A stretch of 64,000 bases of DNA, from the NCBI GenBank assembly GCA_905147135.1, contig LR990061.1, positions 9,214,026-9,278,025 on the forward strand. Reading direction: 5' to 3'. The notes under the pieces were generated by a model that did not search any database, was not told the origin of the DNA, and saw only the letters and a list, made by a program, of their open reading frames with translations. Both the position numbers and the translations under genes were made by a program. This stretch comes from Blastobasis lacticolella (lineage: Eukaryota > Arthropoda > Insecta > Lepidoptera > Blastobasidae). Below are positions 28,692 to 39,451 of this stretch, piece by piece (the stretch's first letter is position 1; every line of letters begins with the position of its first letter).

Positions 28692-30536
28692 TCAGTTATT
28701 CGTTGTTAGGAGATGTACTTTCAGTTTCCTTTTAAATGTGAGCGGTGACTCTGAGCATCTCACATCGCGGGGCAGAGCATTCCACAAGCGCACTGACTGA
28801 ACAGTGAACGACTTGTCGTAGAAGCCTGTGACATGTTTAGGCATTATCAATGTTAGGTCGCGAGAGGATCGGAGGGATCGACTTTGAACGTCCGAGTCAT
28901 ACCGGAGACGCTCTTTTAGGTATTGCGGCGAGCAGCGGTCGAAGAGCACTCGGTACAATAGCGAAAGACAGTGACTGTTTCGCCGCTGCCGAATAGGGAG
29001 CCACCCAAGCCGAGCGCGGAACTCGGAAACGTGGTCGAACTTGCGGAGACCAAAAATAAATCTAATACAATAATTTTGTAGTCGTTCGAGTTTATTAAGT
29101 TGTTCTTCAGTCAAGTCAGTCAAACATGAGTCAGCGTAATCAAGAATCGACAGTAACAAAGACTGTGCTAACGCGATCTTAGTAGGGATTGGCAAAAAAT
29201 TGCGTAGTCTTCTCAAAGACGACGATGAGGCGAACAACTTACGACTCATCTCAGCAATATGTGGCCACCAGGACAATGTTTTGTCAATAATGACACCGAG
29301 ATTCCTGACTGAGTCACTGTATGGCACGCACACTCCGTCGAAGGAGACGTTAGGCAACGCCTTCAGGTCCAGTTTCGCCAACATCCTCGAGTCACCGATA
29401 ACTATCAATTGCGTTTTCAGAGCGTTGATTTTGAGCCCATGTGAAGCACTCCAACACGCGATCCGATCGAGATCGCAATTGATGTCGTTAATGGCGTTGG
29501 CAATCTTTTCCGGGGATGACTGCGAGTAAATTTGTAAATCGTCAGCATACAGATGGCAGCTTGAGCTAAGGTCGGCAGTAATACGATTTATGAAAATAGC
29601 GAAGAGAATTGGGGAAAGTACACCACCCTGCGGAACACCAGCGCCTAGCTCGCACCACGCTGAGAGAGATTCATCAGCACGGATCCGCTGACGACGACCG
29701 ACTAAGTAGCTTCCAAACCACTCGACAGCATCCCCAGAAATATTAAGTGATCTCATTATAGCCAAGAGAATCTCATGGTCGACTGTATTGAAAGCGTTGC
29801 TGAAATCTAAAAGTGCCAGAACCGTTACTTCACTGTTCTCCATGCCCATCCTGATATCATCGGTTATCTTGACGAGTGCAGTGGTAGTACCATGTCCCGG
29901 TCGGAAGCCAGACTGAAAGGGATTGAGGAGATTATGGCAAGCGAGGAAAGTTGAGAGTTGATGATGGACAAGGCGTTCAAAGACTTTAGAAAGGAATGAC
30001 AATATGGAGATTGGGCGGAGATCAGTGAAGGAGACAGGAGACGCTTTTTTAGGAATCGGATAAAGTAAGGCTTCCTTCCACAGACGTGGGTAGCACTTTG
30101 TGTTAATGGAAGTGTTGAATATGTGAGCTATATAAGGAGCCAATATATCAATGATGGGCACAACCATGTTGCGGCTTACAGCATCACTACCAACAGAATT
30201 AGAGGTCATGGCCCTAACACTCCTCTCAACCTCCGCATCAGTGAACCTCTCAAAAACGAAAGGAGGGTGACTAGGCAAAGGGAGGGAAGAGATGCGGTCC
30301 AGAGTATTGCCTTTAGTGACGTTCTGTAAAGGAGAAGTAGAACAGAAATAACGATTCAGCTCATTAATGTCCAAATCCTTAGGCAATGTGTCGCCGCGGG
30401 GCTTGCCTATTCCCAAGGACTTAAGAAATTTCCACACTTTGGAAGGATCGCCATTGGATACTGAGACATGGATATGACGGCCTGCACATCCTATTACATA
30501 TATTTCGGTGGCTTCTGTACTTTTCTTTGTTTTCAT
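28692..30536 (-). CDS. LINE-2 reverse transcriptase part
   Basis: 614 codons as read. RT motifs in order: LRPISILSFLSKVFERLVHH, LLDFSNAFNTVDHEIL, GAGVPQGGVLSPILF and the catalytic HLYADDLQIY. The C-terminus is complete, with VRLWNALPRDVR and a stop at 28692. The annotated ATG is not a true start: homology to the endonuclease frame switches near 30480, where the upstream frame (30421-31821) runs off. The function is copying element RNA at a nicked target. Apart from the one shift it looks intact. Confidence 0.8.
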   Translation of the reverse strand: MKTKKSTEATEIYVIGCAGRHIHVSVSNGDPSKVWKFLKSLGIGKPRGDTLPKDLDINELNRYFCSTSPLQNVTKGNTLDRISSLPLPSHPPFVFERFTDAEVERSVRAMTSNSVGSDAVSRNMVVPIIDILAPYIAHIFNTSINTKCYPRLWKEALLYPIPKKASPVSFTDLRPISILSFLSKVFERLVHHQLSTFLACHNLLNPFQSGFRPGHGTTTALVKITDDIRMGMENSEVTVLALLDFSNAFNTVDHEILLAIMRSLNISGDAVEWFGSYLVGRRQRIRADESLSAWCELGAGVPQGGVLSPILFAIFINRITADLSSSCHLYADDLQIYSQSSPEKIANAINDINCDLDRIACWSASHGLKINALKTQLIVIGDSRMLAKLDLKALPNVSFDGVCVPYSDSVRNLGVIIDKTLSWWPHIAEMSRKLFASSSSLRRLRNFLPIPTKIALAQSLLLSILDYADSCLTDLTEEQLNKLERLQNYCIRFIFGLRKFDHVSEFRARLGWLPIRQRRNSHCLSLLYRVLFDRCSPQYLKERLRYDSDVQSRSLRSSRDLTLIMPKHVTGFYDKSFTVQSVRLWNALPRDVRCSESPLTFKRKLKVHLLTTNN

Positions 30537-31629
30537 CGGTTGGTCGGAGCTTATATCTAAATTTAGCCGAGTCTCTCCTCCGCATGGCCACCCTTACATC
30601 GTCTGTGAGCCAGGGCGCTGGGTGATGCTTAATCTTAACAGCCTTTAACGGTGCATGTAGATCATAAAGTCCTGTCAGTATTGAATTGAATGCTTCAACC
30701 TGCTCATCAACCGTGTCTTCGTTTAGAACCCCCGACCAGTCCAATAGCCGAGCATGATCCCTCAAGGCATCCAGATCCATTGCTCCAAAACTGCGCTGAT
30801 ACAAAACCCTTGGCTTCGCTCTAGGGACACGAATTTTATACGATAGATATAGCAGATCGTGGAATGAAAAAGCTTCAGCAGAATGTTGGCCATGTTTAAC
30901 AGCATGGGGGGCGGAGGAAACTAACATAACATCCAGCAGTGTAGGTACGCAATTCGGGAAATAATGGGTGGCAGTTAGTGGCAAGAAATGCATATTGCAG
31001 GCATTGGCCAGAGATTTAAAGGATAAGGTCCTGAAGTCATTCCTAATCATACAGGTATTGAAGTCGCCCATAATTATAACATGACTATATGTTGGCACGA
31101 GGTCCTCCAGCAATGTTTCAAAGGAATTGAAGAAGGATATATTACGGGAAGGACAGTAGTAAACCCCAAGAAGTACCTTGGAATGAGCCAGGGTGACTTC
31201 AATAAATAGATGTTCACCTGCACAAATGGGAGGCGGTTGGGATGAGACACTAACAATAGAATATGGCAAGTGAGCCTTCAGATATATCGCAACGCCGCCG
31301 CCTCCGCCACCAACACGGTCATTGCGCAAAAGAACGAAGCCAGGTAAAGAGTAAGATGTAGAAGGCAAGCTAGGCTTAAGCCAGGATTCAGAGACCAATA
31401 CAGCATCGAGTCCTTCAATATCACTAAATGAAGCCAGGAGGTCGGAATAATGGGCTGGTATGCTCTGCGCATTAATGTGAACAGCGTTAAGATTCCTCCG
31501 AACATCGGAAAAGGTGGAAGTGAGTGTCTCCGCCAACGTTGGGATGCTATGAAAGCTGGAAGTACTGTTAAGCTCGTCTGAGGATAGTGAAACAAAATCA
31601 TCACTTTGATCATCACCTGAGTTAGGCAT
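30421..31629 (-). CDS. LINE-2 endonuclease part
   Basis: Reads open from 31821, but the likely start is the ATG at 31629, since the preceding codons form a hydrophobic, T-rich, UTR-like stretch. The APE-type endonuclease shows VHINAQSIPAHYSDL, AVLVSESWLK, RNDRVGGGGGGVAIYL and HVIIMGDFNT. It ends out of frame at 30421 shortly after SHRNICNR; the RT frame overlaps from 30536. One indel in the overlap would reconnect both halves. Confidence 0.75.
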   Translation of the reverse strand: MPNSGDDQSDDFVSLSSDELNSTSSFHSIPTLAETLTSTFSDVRRNLNAVHINAQSIPAHYSDLLASFSDIEGLDAVLVSESWLKPSLPSTSYSLPGFVLLRNDRVGGGGGGVAIYLKAHLPYSIVSVSSQPPPICAGEHLFIEVTLAHSKVLLGVYYCPSRNISFFNSFETLLEDLVPTYSHVIIMGDFNTCMIRNDFRTLSFKSLANACNMHFLPLTATHYFPNCVPTLLDVMLVSSAPHAVKHGQHSAEAFSFHDLLYLSYKIRVPRAKPRVLYQRSFGAMDLDALRDHARLLDWSGVLNEDTVDEQVEAFNSILTGLYDLHAPLKAVKIKHHPAPWLTDDVRVAMRRRDSAKFRYKLRPTDENKEKYRSHRNICNRMCRPSYPCLSIQWRSFQSVEIS

Positions 31630-31900
31630 GGAGTAGCAACAACAACAAAACAATAAAAAAATAAAAAATAAAGTTTTTAGAAAATTAAAATCTAGACTAC
31701 TTAGAGTTTTGTATTGTATTGTATTTAAGTTAAAAAATTTCTTTGCAGAACTTTCCAAAATATTTAATGATACCACTGGTGACCGGAGAGCTGGCTCGTT
31801 CCTCGGGCAACTGATTAGCATCGCTATTCAACGAGGCAACGCAGCCAGCTTTCAGGGCACCATTCCGGGGGGCAGCGGTGTGGACGATGTTTTTAATTTT

Positions 31901-32264
31901 TAGTATTATTGGATATGCATTAGTGTATATTTTTGCTATTTTAAACGTAGGTATTAATCTTTATTAGAACTGTAAATAGTTTAAAAATCCACAAGTAATT
32001 ATAAAACTAAAGAAGATATAGAGTCACCGTCCCATGACCGTCCACAGAAGCGTATTCTATGAGACTGAGGAGTATGATGTAAGTAAACTCTACACAAAAT
32101 GTAGAGTACACGTCGATATTAAACAGATTGTAATATCTGAACCGCACCGTGAGGGAATTGTTGATTATAGGGTCTTCTTTAATTTAAATCAAACAGTTTT
32201 GTGTACAATAGTTCTACTGTATTGTTTTATTAAGCAAAAGTGTAGATAATGATTACACCTGCTT
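31901..32264. other. No recognised feature
   Basis: AT-rich region upstream of LINE-2; no ORF1-like coding. Confidence 0.35.
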
Positions 32265-32330
32265 TTTATGTCGTACGGTAGTCAAACAGACAAGCGGGCC
32301 ATCTGATGGAAAGTGGTCACAGCTGCCTAT
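32265..32330 (-). repeat. LINE-F 3' stub
   Basis: TATGTCGTACGGTAGTCAAA, CAAGCGGGCCATCTGATGGA and TGGTCACAGCTGCCTA on the minus-strand family. Confidence 0.65.
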
Positions 32331-33004
32331 AGAGATCATAAACCAAAAGTTCCCAAGAGAAGATCCAAACTCCAAATTGTTCCTAAAAATAATCTAGATA
32401 ATATTTCATTGCAGTTACAAATAATCGTAAGTATTTCTAAAATTACAGTTCTTTACCTCAACTTACAATCGTGGACATCGATAAATGAGGAATAGATTAG
32501 CTAGATAGGTAGAACGAATTAATTTATTATACATTTAAAATATTTACAGTTACAATACAAATATATCTATATACATATACCTATTCGCTAATACATATAA
32601 AATATATACTAAAAATTAAAAAAACACTTACAATCTAAATATTACACTCAGTAAAATACACACATACTTTACGCCACACTGCTTACTACATCTGGATAAA
32701 TGATGGCCCGCATAATGCCCGCATATCGTATCTTGTCGAAAACAAATTGTAAAGGTGCGAAAGGGACGCGAGATCAGAAAAAACACCCGCTGAAAGATGC
32801 GCGAACAGCGGATCAACAACGGTAGGAGTCGACAACCTTTTCTGCGAACATATTTTAATAGGTACTAAAAAAGTTATTCACATTTTATAAATTCTATAAA
32901 ATGACCGCACCAATGGTTTTTAATCGAGTTTTTCACTTGTAAGCAAATCGCCGTCCTGGTCCCTTAAGGTAAGGTCCCACAAAGCATGTAAACTCTTGAT
33001 TGCT
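32331..33004. other. No recognised feature
   Basis: AT-rich; nothing assigned. Confidence 0.35.
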
Positions 33005-33100
33005 TAATAAATAAATACAGGAGTTACAAAAATAATTTTACATAGCAAAGGCGGGCTTATCCCGGGATTTCTTCCAGCCAACCTTATACCCTCTGAAAGG
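33005..33100 (-). repeat. LINE-D 3' tail
   Basis: TAAATAAATACAGGAG, GCAAAGGCGGGCTTATCCCG and GGATTTCTTCCAGCCAACC; the stem bases are changed but remain partly complementary (ATCCCGGGAT). Confidence 0.55.
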
Positions 33101-33415
33101 AGGTCTAAGAGGCGGCGGAGGCAATATTGAGCTCTAAAATTAAATTACATTCGTCATATTTAAACAGACTCGACTTCCCGGCTTTCCTAGCTTCTATATA
33201 AGCTTTTGCCACCACCACAGAACGTACACTGCTAAACTGCAGAATTCATACATAGATCACTACCATATTCCATAGGCGTAGACAAAAACTTTCAAGTACC
33301 ACAAATTACGGTCCCGATACACACCTCTTTAGCCTCTTCCACATTCATACTTCTCACATAGCTCAGGCAAAAAATATGTTTCATTTTTATTTTTATTTTA
33401 AATTTACAAAATTTA
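33101..33415. other. No recognised feature
   Basis: No gene or recurring repeat seen. Confidence 0.35.
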
Positions 33416-33673
33416 AATAAATAAATAAATAATCGTGGACAAATTCACACAGCGCCATCTAGCCCCAAACTAAGCAAAGCTTGTGCTATGGGTGCTAGCT
33501 AACTGATATACTACTTATATACTTTTTTAAACACATACATATTATACATAGAACACCCAGACCCGTAACAGAAATTAAAATTCATCATTTAAATCTCTGC
33601 TCGGCCGGGAATCGAACCCGGGACCTCTTGCGTGGTTGACTGGCATTATGACCACTGAACCACTCAGGTCGTC
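33416..33673 (-). mobile_element. SINE-A copy
   Basis: Full-length inverse: AAATAAATAAATAATCGTGG, CACACAGCGCCATCTAGCCC, GGGAATCGAACCCGGGACCT and CCACTCAGGTCGTC. Confidence 0.85.
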
Positions 33674-34067
33674 AAACTAATAATAAACTTTATTATCATT
33701 ATCATTATTTATTATCTCACACACAGCAGTATTAATAGCATGAAAAAATAAGCGCCAAAGGCTCTCGACCACTGATCGAAATCCCTGATTGGCACCCATC
33801 GCGGAGAGGCTCGCAAATTGCACTTCGCCAAATTGCCGCTCGCGCGCGCTCGAGCCGCTTCGTAAACGCCGGCTCATTGCCACTGAGAGAGTTTGATCGC
33901 GGAAGACTGAACTGACATGAAGTACGTAACGTAAGTAGTTTCACTAAAAAAGACAGGTGTAGAGCACGATAACGGTAAATAATAAATAAAAAACGTTGAT
34001 TTTCTCCCGATAATTTACAGTTCACAATTTACATCTTGTTTAGCTTAACACTTATAAATAAATAATA
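33674..34067. other. No recognised feature
   Basis: Contains a modest GC-richer patch (33775-33900) with weak minus-strand ORFs but no domain. Confidence 0.3.
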
Positions 34068-34180
34068 AGAACACCCAGACCCGTAACAGAAATTAAAATT
34101 TATTATTTCAATTTCTGCCCGGCCGGGAATCGAACCCGGGACCTCTTGCGTGGCAGACCGTTGAAACACTCAGGTCGTCG
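34068..34180 (-). repeat. SINE-A 5' half
   Basis: ACACCCAGACCCGTAACAGA to CACTCAGGTCGTC: tRNA-like head and body start only, without the 3' half. A 3' truncation is unusual for retroposition and suggests deletion. Confidence 0.75.
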
Positions 34181-34722
34181 CCTTAAGGGAGACTGATGCC
34201 TAAATTACATGAAGCCTGTATTAGGTTATTGGGCTTCTTAGTCCGTCTTTGTACATAGTTAAGGCGTGCTAATTTAGACAATTGTTATAATTTATATGAT
34301 ACGATTTCTAATTACTGGCCAGAAAGACGAATTCAACTTTTAGCATCGCTCCATTAAACGAATAAATTTATCGTAGGTATTTCATAATAAAACTTTTCAA
34401 CATGGAAAGATATTAATACAAAATACAAACCAAAATCATTGTTTATTATATATAGGACGTAGAAATCCCTCGTACAATGAGCTCGGCGACAATTCCCATT
34501 TCAATAAAATTTAATTTTTATGGGCCCATAACCTAACAATAGTATTTTGAACAGCACAAACTCCATTAATACGCTTTCATCACGTGCCCATAAACAAAGT
34601 TGAGGCACTAAACTCCTCTTACTAATCAACAGTCAAGCAATTTGCCGCCTTCTTACCTCATCTCATCATGGTCGTTTGCGGGGCTATTGGTTATATATAC
34701 TAGTCTAATTTGGTAGACGCTA
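34181..34722. other. No recognised feature
   Basis: AT-rich, one short LINE-E-like trace near 34235 (AGTCCGTCTTTGTACATAG). Confidence 0.35.
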
Positions 34723-35007
34723 TAGGCCGCTTTTACAATTTGTAACGTGACGATATTATCGTGGACGTCCACGATACAGGGGAGAGGTGGTTGAAAGAAA
34801 CATCATTTAATATGACAGGAGTGTGACGTTTTAAGTGCGAATGGTTGTGCTTCGGGGTTGCCACAGAACAAAAAGATTGTCGTCTCGAGACGTTTCTTAT
34901 TTTACCGATTTTTTTACTTATCTTTTTCAAGACGTGGCCCTTTCAAGCGACCCATATCGTGGACGTCCATGATAATATCGTCACGTTACAAATTATAAAA
35001 GCGCCCA
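34723..35007 (+). mobile_element. TA-flanked MITE with subterminal palindrome
   Basis: About 55-base terminal inverted repeats (GCTTTTACAATTTGTAACGT at left, inverse at right), each containing ATCGTGGACGTCCACGAT, an 18-base perfect palindrome at left with one change at right. TA at 34721-34722 and 35008-35009. Non-coding interior shared with 41433-41706. Confidence 0.75.
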
Positions 35008-35112
35008 TAGCCAGTGGTCAACCTAGATGACGTAGTATAGAATTAGGTATCTAATGTCAAATTCAGTTACCAATTGATTTAGACAATAGTCCCGCTTGTG
35101 GTCATATTGACA

Positions 35113-35442
35113 TTATTGGCGGTTGTGCTCTCGCGCGCGAGGGCCCAGGGTCCGCCTTGACCATCATTCAGGATTTGGCAGCTCAGACAATTACAGTAGA
35201 GCGACTGCCATCTGCCATCTGACCTCCGTGATACTTTTGACAGGGGAAACTGACTTAATAACTGAAAAAACTGTGAAATAAATGAATAAATAAAATAAAA
35301 TAAAAATAAATAATTGAACCGTGGTTGGTTACATACACAGTCACCTGAATGTGCAGGTTAAATCACGATGTTTTCCCTCGCCGTAAGAGCACCGGTCAGT
35401 GTTCAACGAATGTACATAACCAGAAAAGAGTCATTGGCCAAT
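35113..35442 (-). mobile_element. SINE-B copy with internal AT-rich insert
   Basis: The SINE-B body is interrupted at about 35255-35325 by an AAATAAATGAATAAATAAAA run. The tRNA head is missing beyond GAGTCATTGGCC. Confidence 0.7.
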
Positions 35443-36257
35443 GACTAAGGTCGCTTCAACTCATCACCCTAGCGAGCAATCCTGGCTTAAAGCAGCGTCC
35501 GCTCTTATTGTGGAGTATCGGAATGTGAACATAATAATATAACAAATCTCGTCAGGTGCCAAAGCAGGTGGATGTGTTTGTTGCGGCCGCGCGCCGAATA
35601 TGACGTCATCACAGTATTTCCAGCCATCCGCTAGGTGGCGCATCTCGGTGGTCCACACTCATGTCCGGTTCCGACATACAAATAAACAGGGAAAAAGGAA
35701 AGTGAGCTTATAAATATCCCAATCAGACCCTTGAATTTGTCGTGACCTCTTTATAAACAGGGCCGGGCGATTGCCAAGTCCCGTTTGAGTGGAATTCGAA
35801 AAATTTCGACGCCAAATCCATCACTGTCTGGTCACCTTAATCATGACGCGCTTTTTAGGGTTCCGTAGTGGTTTGCGTGTAGGTTCAGTCGAAAATGAAT
35901 CTCTATAATGGCTGGTTGACATTGGTCAAAAGACGTTTTCTCTCTGGTTAACTGTTGAGCATAGTTATCTTGTAAAGTGATAGGTGCCACAAGTGTATCT
36001 GACTCGGTGACGGTGTGGCTGTTGTTGGCAACGACATGACATAACAAAATAGCGACACTTAGTTTCAGTTTTGTCCGCCGGCTCAACTAAGTCTGTGACA
36101 CTTCCAAGCCAAGTTGAGTCGCTACTGTCCGATCGATTTACACCGGTCTAGTTGCTCACTGTACTTGTCAACTATGCTAAACACTTGAAAAATGTAAACC
36201 AGTCATAAAACATGTGGTATAGGTGCAGATTCTATACCTAACAATTTCACTATGGCC
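35443..36257. other. No recognised gene
   Basis: An 81-codon minus ORF (35841-36086) begins with a signal-like LKLSVAILLCHVVANN segment but has no recognised domain and may be chance. No other feature. Confidence 0.3.
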
Positions 36258-36270
36258 GTCTTTTTTCGAA

Positions 36271-36631
36271 CAAGAGCGTCGGTGGCCGAGCGGTCAGAGT
36301 ATCCGACTCGTAAGCCAGAGGTCCCGGGTTCGAATCCCGCTCCGGCCATGTACCAATGACTATTTTCTGAGTTATGTACATTAGTTGAATACTAACCGAT
36401 GCTCTTACGGTGAGGGAAAACATCGTGATGAAATCTGCACATTCAGGCGACTGGATGTGTAATCATGATCCAATTTGGTCAGGTTCCCCTAGTAGCAGGG
36501 TCATGAAGGTCAGATGGCAGTCGCTCCACTATAATTACCTTACCTGCCAAATCCTGGATCATGGTCAATGCGGACCCCGGGCCCTCGTGCGCGAGAGCAC
36601 AACCGGGACATTAACGCCAAGATGATCATTA
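36271..36631 (+). mobile_element. SINE-B copy with 13-bp target duplication
   Basis: GTCTTTTTTCGAA at 36258-36270 and 36632-36644 flanks a full-length copy with GCGTCGGTGGCCGAGCGGTC (box A region), GGTTCGAATCCCGC (box B) and CGGGACATTAACGCCAAGAT at the 3' end. Best reference copy of SINE-B in this window. Confidence 0.92.
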
Positions 36632-36639
36632 GTCTTTTT

Positions 36640-36890
36640 TCGAATATAACCTAATGCATAGGCAGCCAGGCGTGAGAGACATCGCAGATAACATCCAAAA
36701 GACTCGCCTGTGCTAGTTTGGTCACGTGCTGCGGACTACCGCATTGGGTCCCTGGGACTACCCAGGGACCCAATACTTGCAAGTATCAGGAAAGAGGTCG
36801 CGCGGTAGACTCAAGAAAAGATGGATTGTCATCGCGGAGTTGGATGTTAGACCCAAAACCTACGATGTGAGGATGACAAACATCGGACAA
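36640..36890 (+). pseudogene. LINE RT C-terminal remnant with palindrome
   Basis: The plus reading shows SGKRSRGRLKKRWIVIAELD, like the G-K-R-x-R-G-x-P-K-x-R-W end of LINE RTs. A perfect inverted repeat ATTGGGTCCCTGGG-ACTA-CCCAGGGACCCAAT (36743-36774) sits within the reading. Confidence 0.55.
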
Positions 36891-36950
36891 AGTGGAGCTA
36901 GATGGCGCTGTGTGAATTTGTCCACGAATATATTTATTTATTTATTTAAA
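36891..36950 (+). repeat. SINE-A 3' stub
   Basis: GCTAGATGGCGCTGTGTGAA through TATTTATTTATTTATTT only. Confidence 0.65.
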
Positions 36951-37534
36951 GTGAAGAAAGACGAAAAGGTGACCCGTCGGTAGGCCCTTGAGTTGTACAG
37001 TGGACATTTTCGTATAGTGAGTGGACCTTATGAACCTAGAGGTTCGAAACCCCGACACCAGAGGTTCATGCCTTACATGATGATTAAATTACCCAAAGAG
37101 GAATCCAACAATCACTTAATGATGTTTATCATACGGGACCCTTTATTACATGTCTATTCGGACTTGATTTAACAAGTGCTGGAGTGAAAAAAGACGTTAT
37201 CGCTAGGATAGAGAAAGGAATGCTGAGTTGGTTATAATAAGAGGAGATTTTCAAAAAATATATAGAATGTGACAAGAGTAAATCGAAGCGTTGGAAGGGG
37301 GAGACATTCATACATATTTATTTATTTCATTTTTATTTTTCTTTATATTTTAATTTTTTTTTATTATAATATCAGGGTCAAATCGGAGATATTATAAACA
37401 AAAGTCGGGTCAAGGGTTCCCTAAACCGACGAGCATGTATGAAAAGGTTGATGAATGTGGAAGAAGCGAGAGAGAATTGTCAGGAGAAGCATGTGGAATA
37501 ATGTGGGGTCTTTTCCTACCCCAACGGGAAAAAC
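36951..37534 (+). repeat. Degraded retroposon end
   Basis: Around 37395-37545 a plus reading includes PTSMYERLMNVEEARENC and a terminal CCCCAACGGGAAAAACGTG, a pattern of a dispersed coding repeat. Not assignable to a class by eye; the rest is AT-rich. Confidence 0.35.
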
Positions 37535-37640
37535 GTGTGACGGTATTTTATTTATAAATTAAAACTTTATGCACTAAAGGTACATTGGCGGACTTAAACT
37601 TAAAGTAGCCTTATCTACAAGTCAACCGTGAAAAAATGTG
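37535..37640 (-). repeat. LINE-E 3' tail
   Basis: TTTTATTTATAAATTAAAAC, GTACATTGGCGGACTTAAAC and CTACAAGTCAACCG. Confidence 0.6.
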
Positions 37641-38024
37641 ATCAAAAAGGTAGGCGGTGCACGAGAAACCACAAGATAAGGTGAGGGAAGGGATACTTTA
37701 TTTTAGTCAAACAATTTTACAGAGGTATGTGTATGTACACATCATATAAATAATACAGTTCTATTTCCAGTGTTCCGTATCGATGTGGCGGTGCAACTGC
37801 GATCGGGATGTCGCCGGGCACCCCGAGAAATGCCCGAGACAACGAATGGGCCATAATATTTTCATAAGTCGCCGAGATTATTTTAATTCCTTAGTGACGA
37901 CGCGAGTGATGAGATGTAGCGGGATTCGGTTTTAATAAAAGTCATATTTGTCCACGAATATTTATTTATGTATTTATTATTTATATTCTAAATTCCCGTG
38001 TGGCCATTACAGTACAGGTAATTA
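37641..38024. other. No recognised gene; SINE-A terminal scrap
   Basis: 37947-37985 is a SINE-A terminal stub (TTTGTCCACGAATATTTATT). Otherwise nothing. Confidence 0.4.
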
Positions 38025-38277
38025 GGCGTGTGGTGTCCGGCAGAGTAGAATAGCACCGACCCCTTACACTCGTGGGTGTCGTACGAGGCGACTAATGTTT
38101 TCGAGGCAAATATCTAGTCTCCGTAGGCTGGAAAATGATCAGCAGTGATTTCCATTGTTATATTTTTATCACAGCGATCTCCAAGCCGCCTGCCAAGCGT
38201 GGAATTATGGCTATAACCTCCCGATTCGTGGGATAGGCCCTAAGTCCTGCAGTGGACTGTTATGGGATGAAATGATC
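38025..38277 (+). mobile_element. Retro-C copy
   Basis: GGCGTGTGGTGTCCGGCAGA to GGACTGTTATGGGATGAAAT; full length but with a degraded GATGAT tail. Confidence 0.75.
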
Positions 38278-38299
38278 ATATTCTAAATTCGCCAATATA

Positions 38300-38815
38300 T
38301 TTTACACTGGCGGTGGTGGTAGGAGGTAGGATTTTGTCTGTCAAGAAGCCTGAGAAGTTGGCCCGATAGATATTAACGCTGTATCTTATTTCTGTTATTG
38401 TTTGGTTTCAGTTTGAAGGATAAAGTAACCAGCTGCTGCATTACAGTACGGGTAATAAAGTGCGTAGTTGTTTGGTTTCGATTGGAAGGCTAAAGTTGGT
38501 AGTCAGCTGCTCTATTGCTGGTAATAAAGTACGTCGTTGTTTGGTTTTGGTTTGATGGATAAACTAGCCAGCTGTTCTATTATAGTACAGGTAATAATGT
38601 GTAGTTGTCGAGTTCCGTTTTGAAGGATAAGGTAGCCATCGACATTACAGGCATGAGGCTTTTCATCTTAGTCCGCACAGTGACAACGCATCTGCGGTTC
38701 TGCATTTTTGCATGATGCAACCTAAATGTCTGAATTGTAGATATATGTTATGGGTGACAGTTACCACTTATCATCAGGTGGGCTGTCTTCTCGTTTGTAA
38801 CAAAGTTGCATAAAA
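38300..38815 (+). mobile_element. Retro-H copy with ~70-bp internal tandem array
   Basis: Same ends as 20058-20430. The GTTTGAAGGATAAAGTAACC segment is present in four diverged tandem units starting at about 38398, 38468, 38536 and 38604. The end TCATCAGGTGGGCTGTCTTC plus GCATAAAAAAAG resembles the LINE-F tail. Confidence 0.65.
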
Positions 38816-39231
38816 AAAGTGGGTGGTACAATCCTACATATTTATATTTATTTATTCGTAGTAATAATCATACATTGTCATTTCATGAATATAATTACAA
38901 ATACATATTGAGTCGACCTCTTCAGAAAAACAATCCTATCCACCCGCCTATGCCGCCACCTTGTACCAAGCCCCAGACAAATGAACGAGGTATGAAGCAG
39001 AGGCTAAATATTTATACGAATAATTTATTTACGTCACATTACTTCAGCGCAAACGCTGCTGTTCCGTTTATTACTGCTTTTTGTACACGTCTGCCTCAGA
39101 CATCCCTTATGCGTGTATGCTTGTGTTTAATTTGCTAATTCCGCTGGAATCTGTCTCTGTAATGGATGATACTTGCTCAAGGACATTTGAGCACGTATGC
39201 GATTTGTCCCAACTGTTCAGGCAATTTTGAT
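38816..39231. other. No recognised gene
   Basis: A 110-codon ORF at 38806-39138 lacks a domain and overlaps the repeat end. Confidence 0.3.
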
Positions 39232-39420
39232 TTCTATCATCATATCGGCCGACAGACGCCCTCTGCTGGACATAGGCCTCCCCCAGAGATCTCCACAAAG
39301 GCCGGTTCTCTGCCTTCCGCATTCAGTTGATACCTGCGATCTTTACCAGGTCGTCGGTCCACCTAACGGCCTACCCACGCTGCGGCTTCCGGTACGTGGT
39401 CGCCACTCGAGAAATTTACT
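39232..39420 (-). repeat. RTE-type LINE 3' end
   Basis: TATCATCATATCGGCCGACA, GACATAGGCCTCCCCCAGAG and CTTCCGGTACGTGGTCGCCA; inverse of 25731-25880. Confidence 0.65.
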
Positions 39421-39451
39421 AATGACAGAAAGATTATTTTATTATTTGTAG

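Larger units (their letters stand above)
28413..31900 (-). mobile_element. LINE-2: CR1/Jockey-type element
   Basis: Minus-strand element with endonuclease and RT coding, a 3' UTR ending in the LINE-D hairpin (about 28440-28530) and an (AATA)n tail at about 28390-28425. No ORF1 is present upstream, so it is 5'-truncated or of a single-ORF type. The coding region is split by one frameshift near 30480. Confidence 0.8.

Noticed and set aside
35841..36086. Small secreted peptide gene on minus
   Set aside because: Signal-like N-terminus only; no cysteine pattern, cleavage or splice support, and length is within chance for AT-rich DNA.
36271..36345. Functional tRNA gene (tRNA-like head with box A GTGGCCGAGCGG and box B GGTTCGAATCC)
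   Set aside because: It is the head of a SINE-B with a 13-bp target duplication and a long body; the acceptor stem does not pair cleanly and the same head recurs at other sites.
38806..39138. 110-residue ORF as a host gene
   Set aside because: Low-complexity Tyr/Asn/Pro-rich reading overlapping a Retro-H tail; no domain, no splice context.
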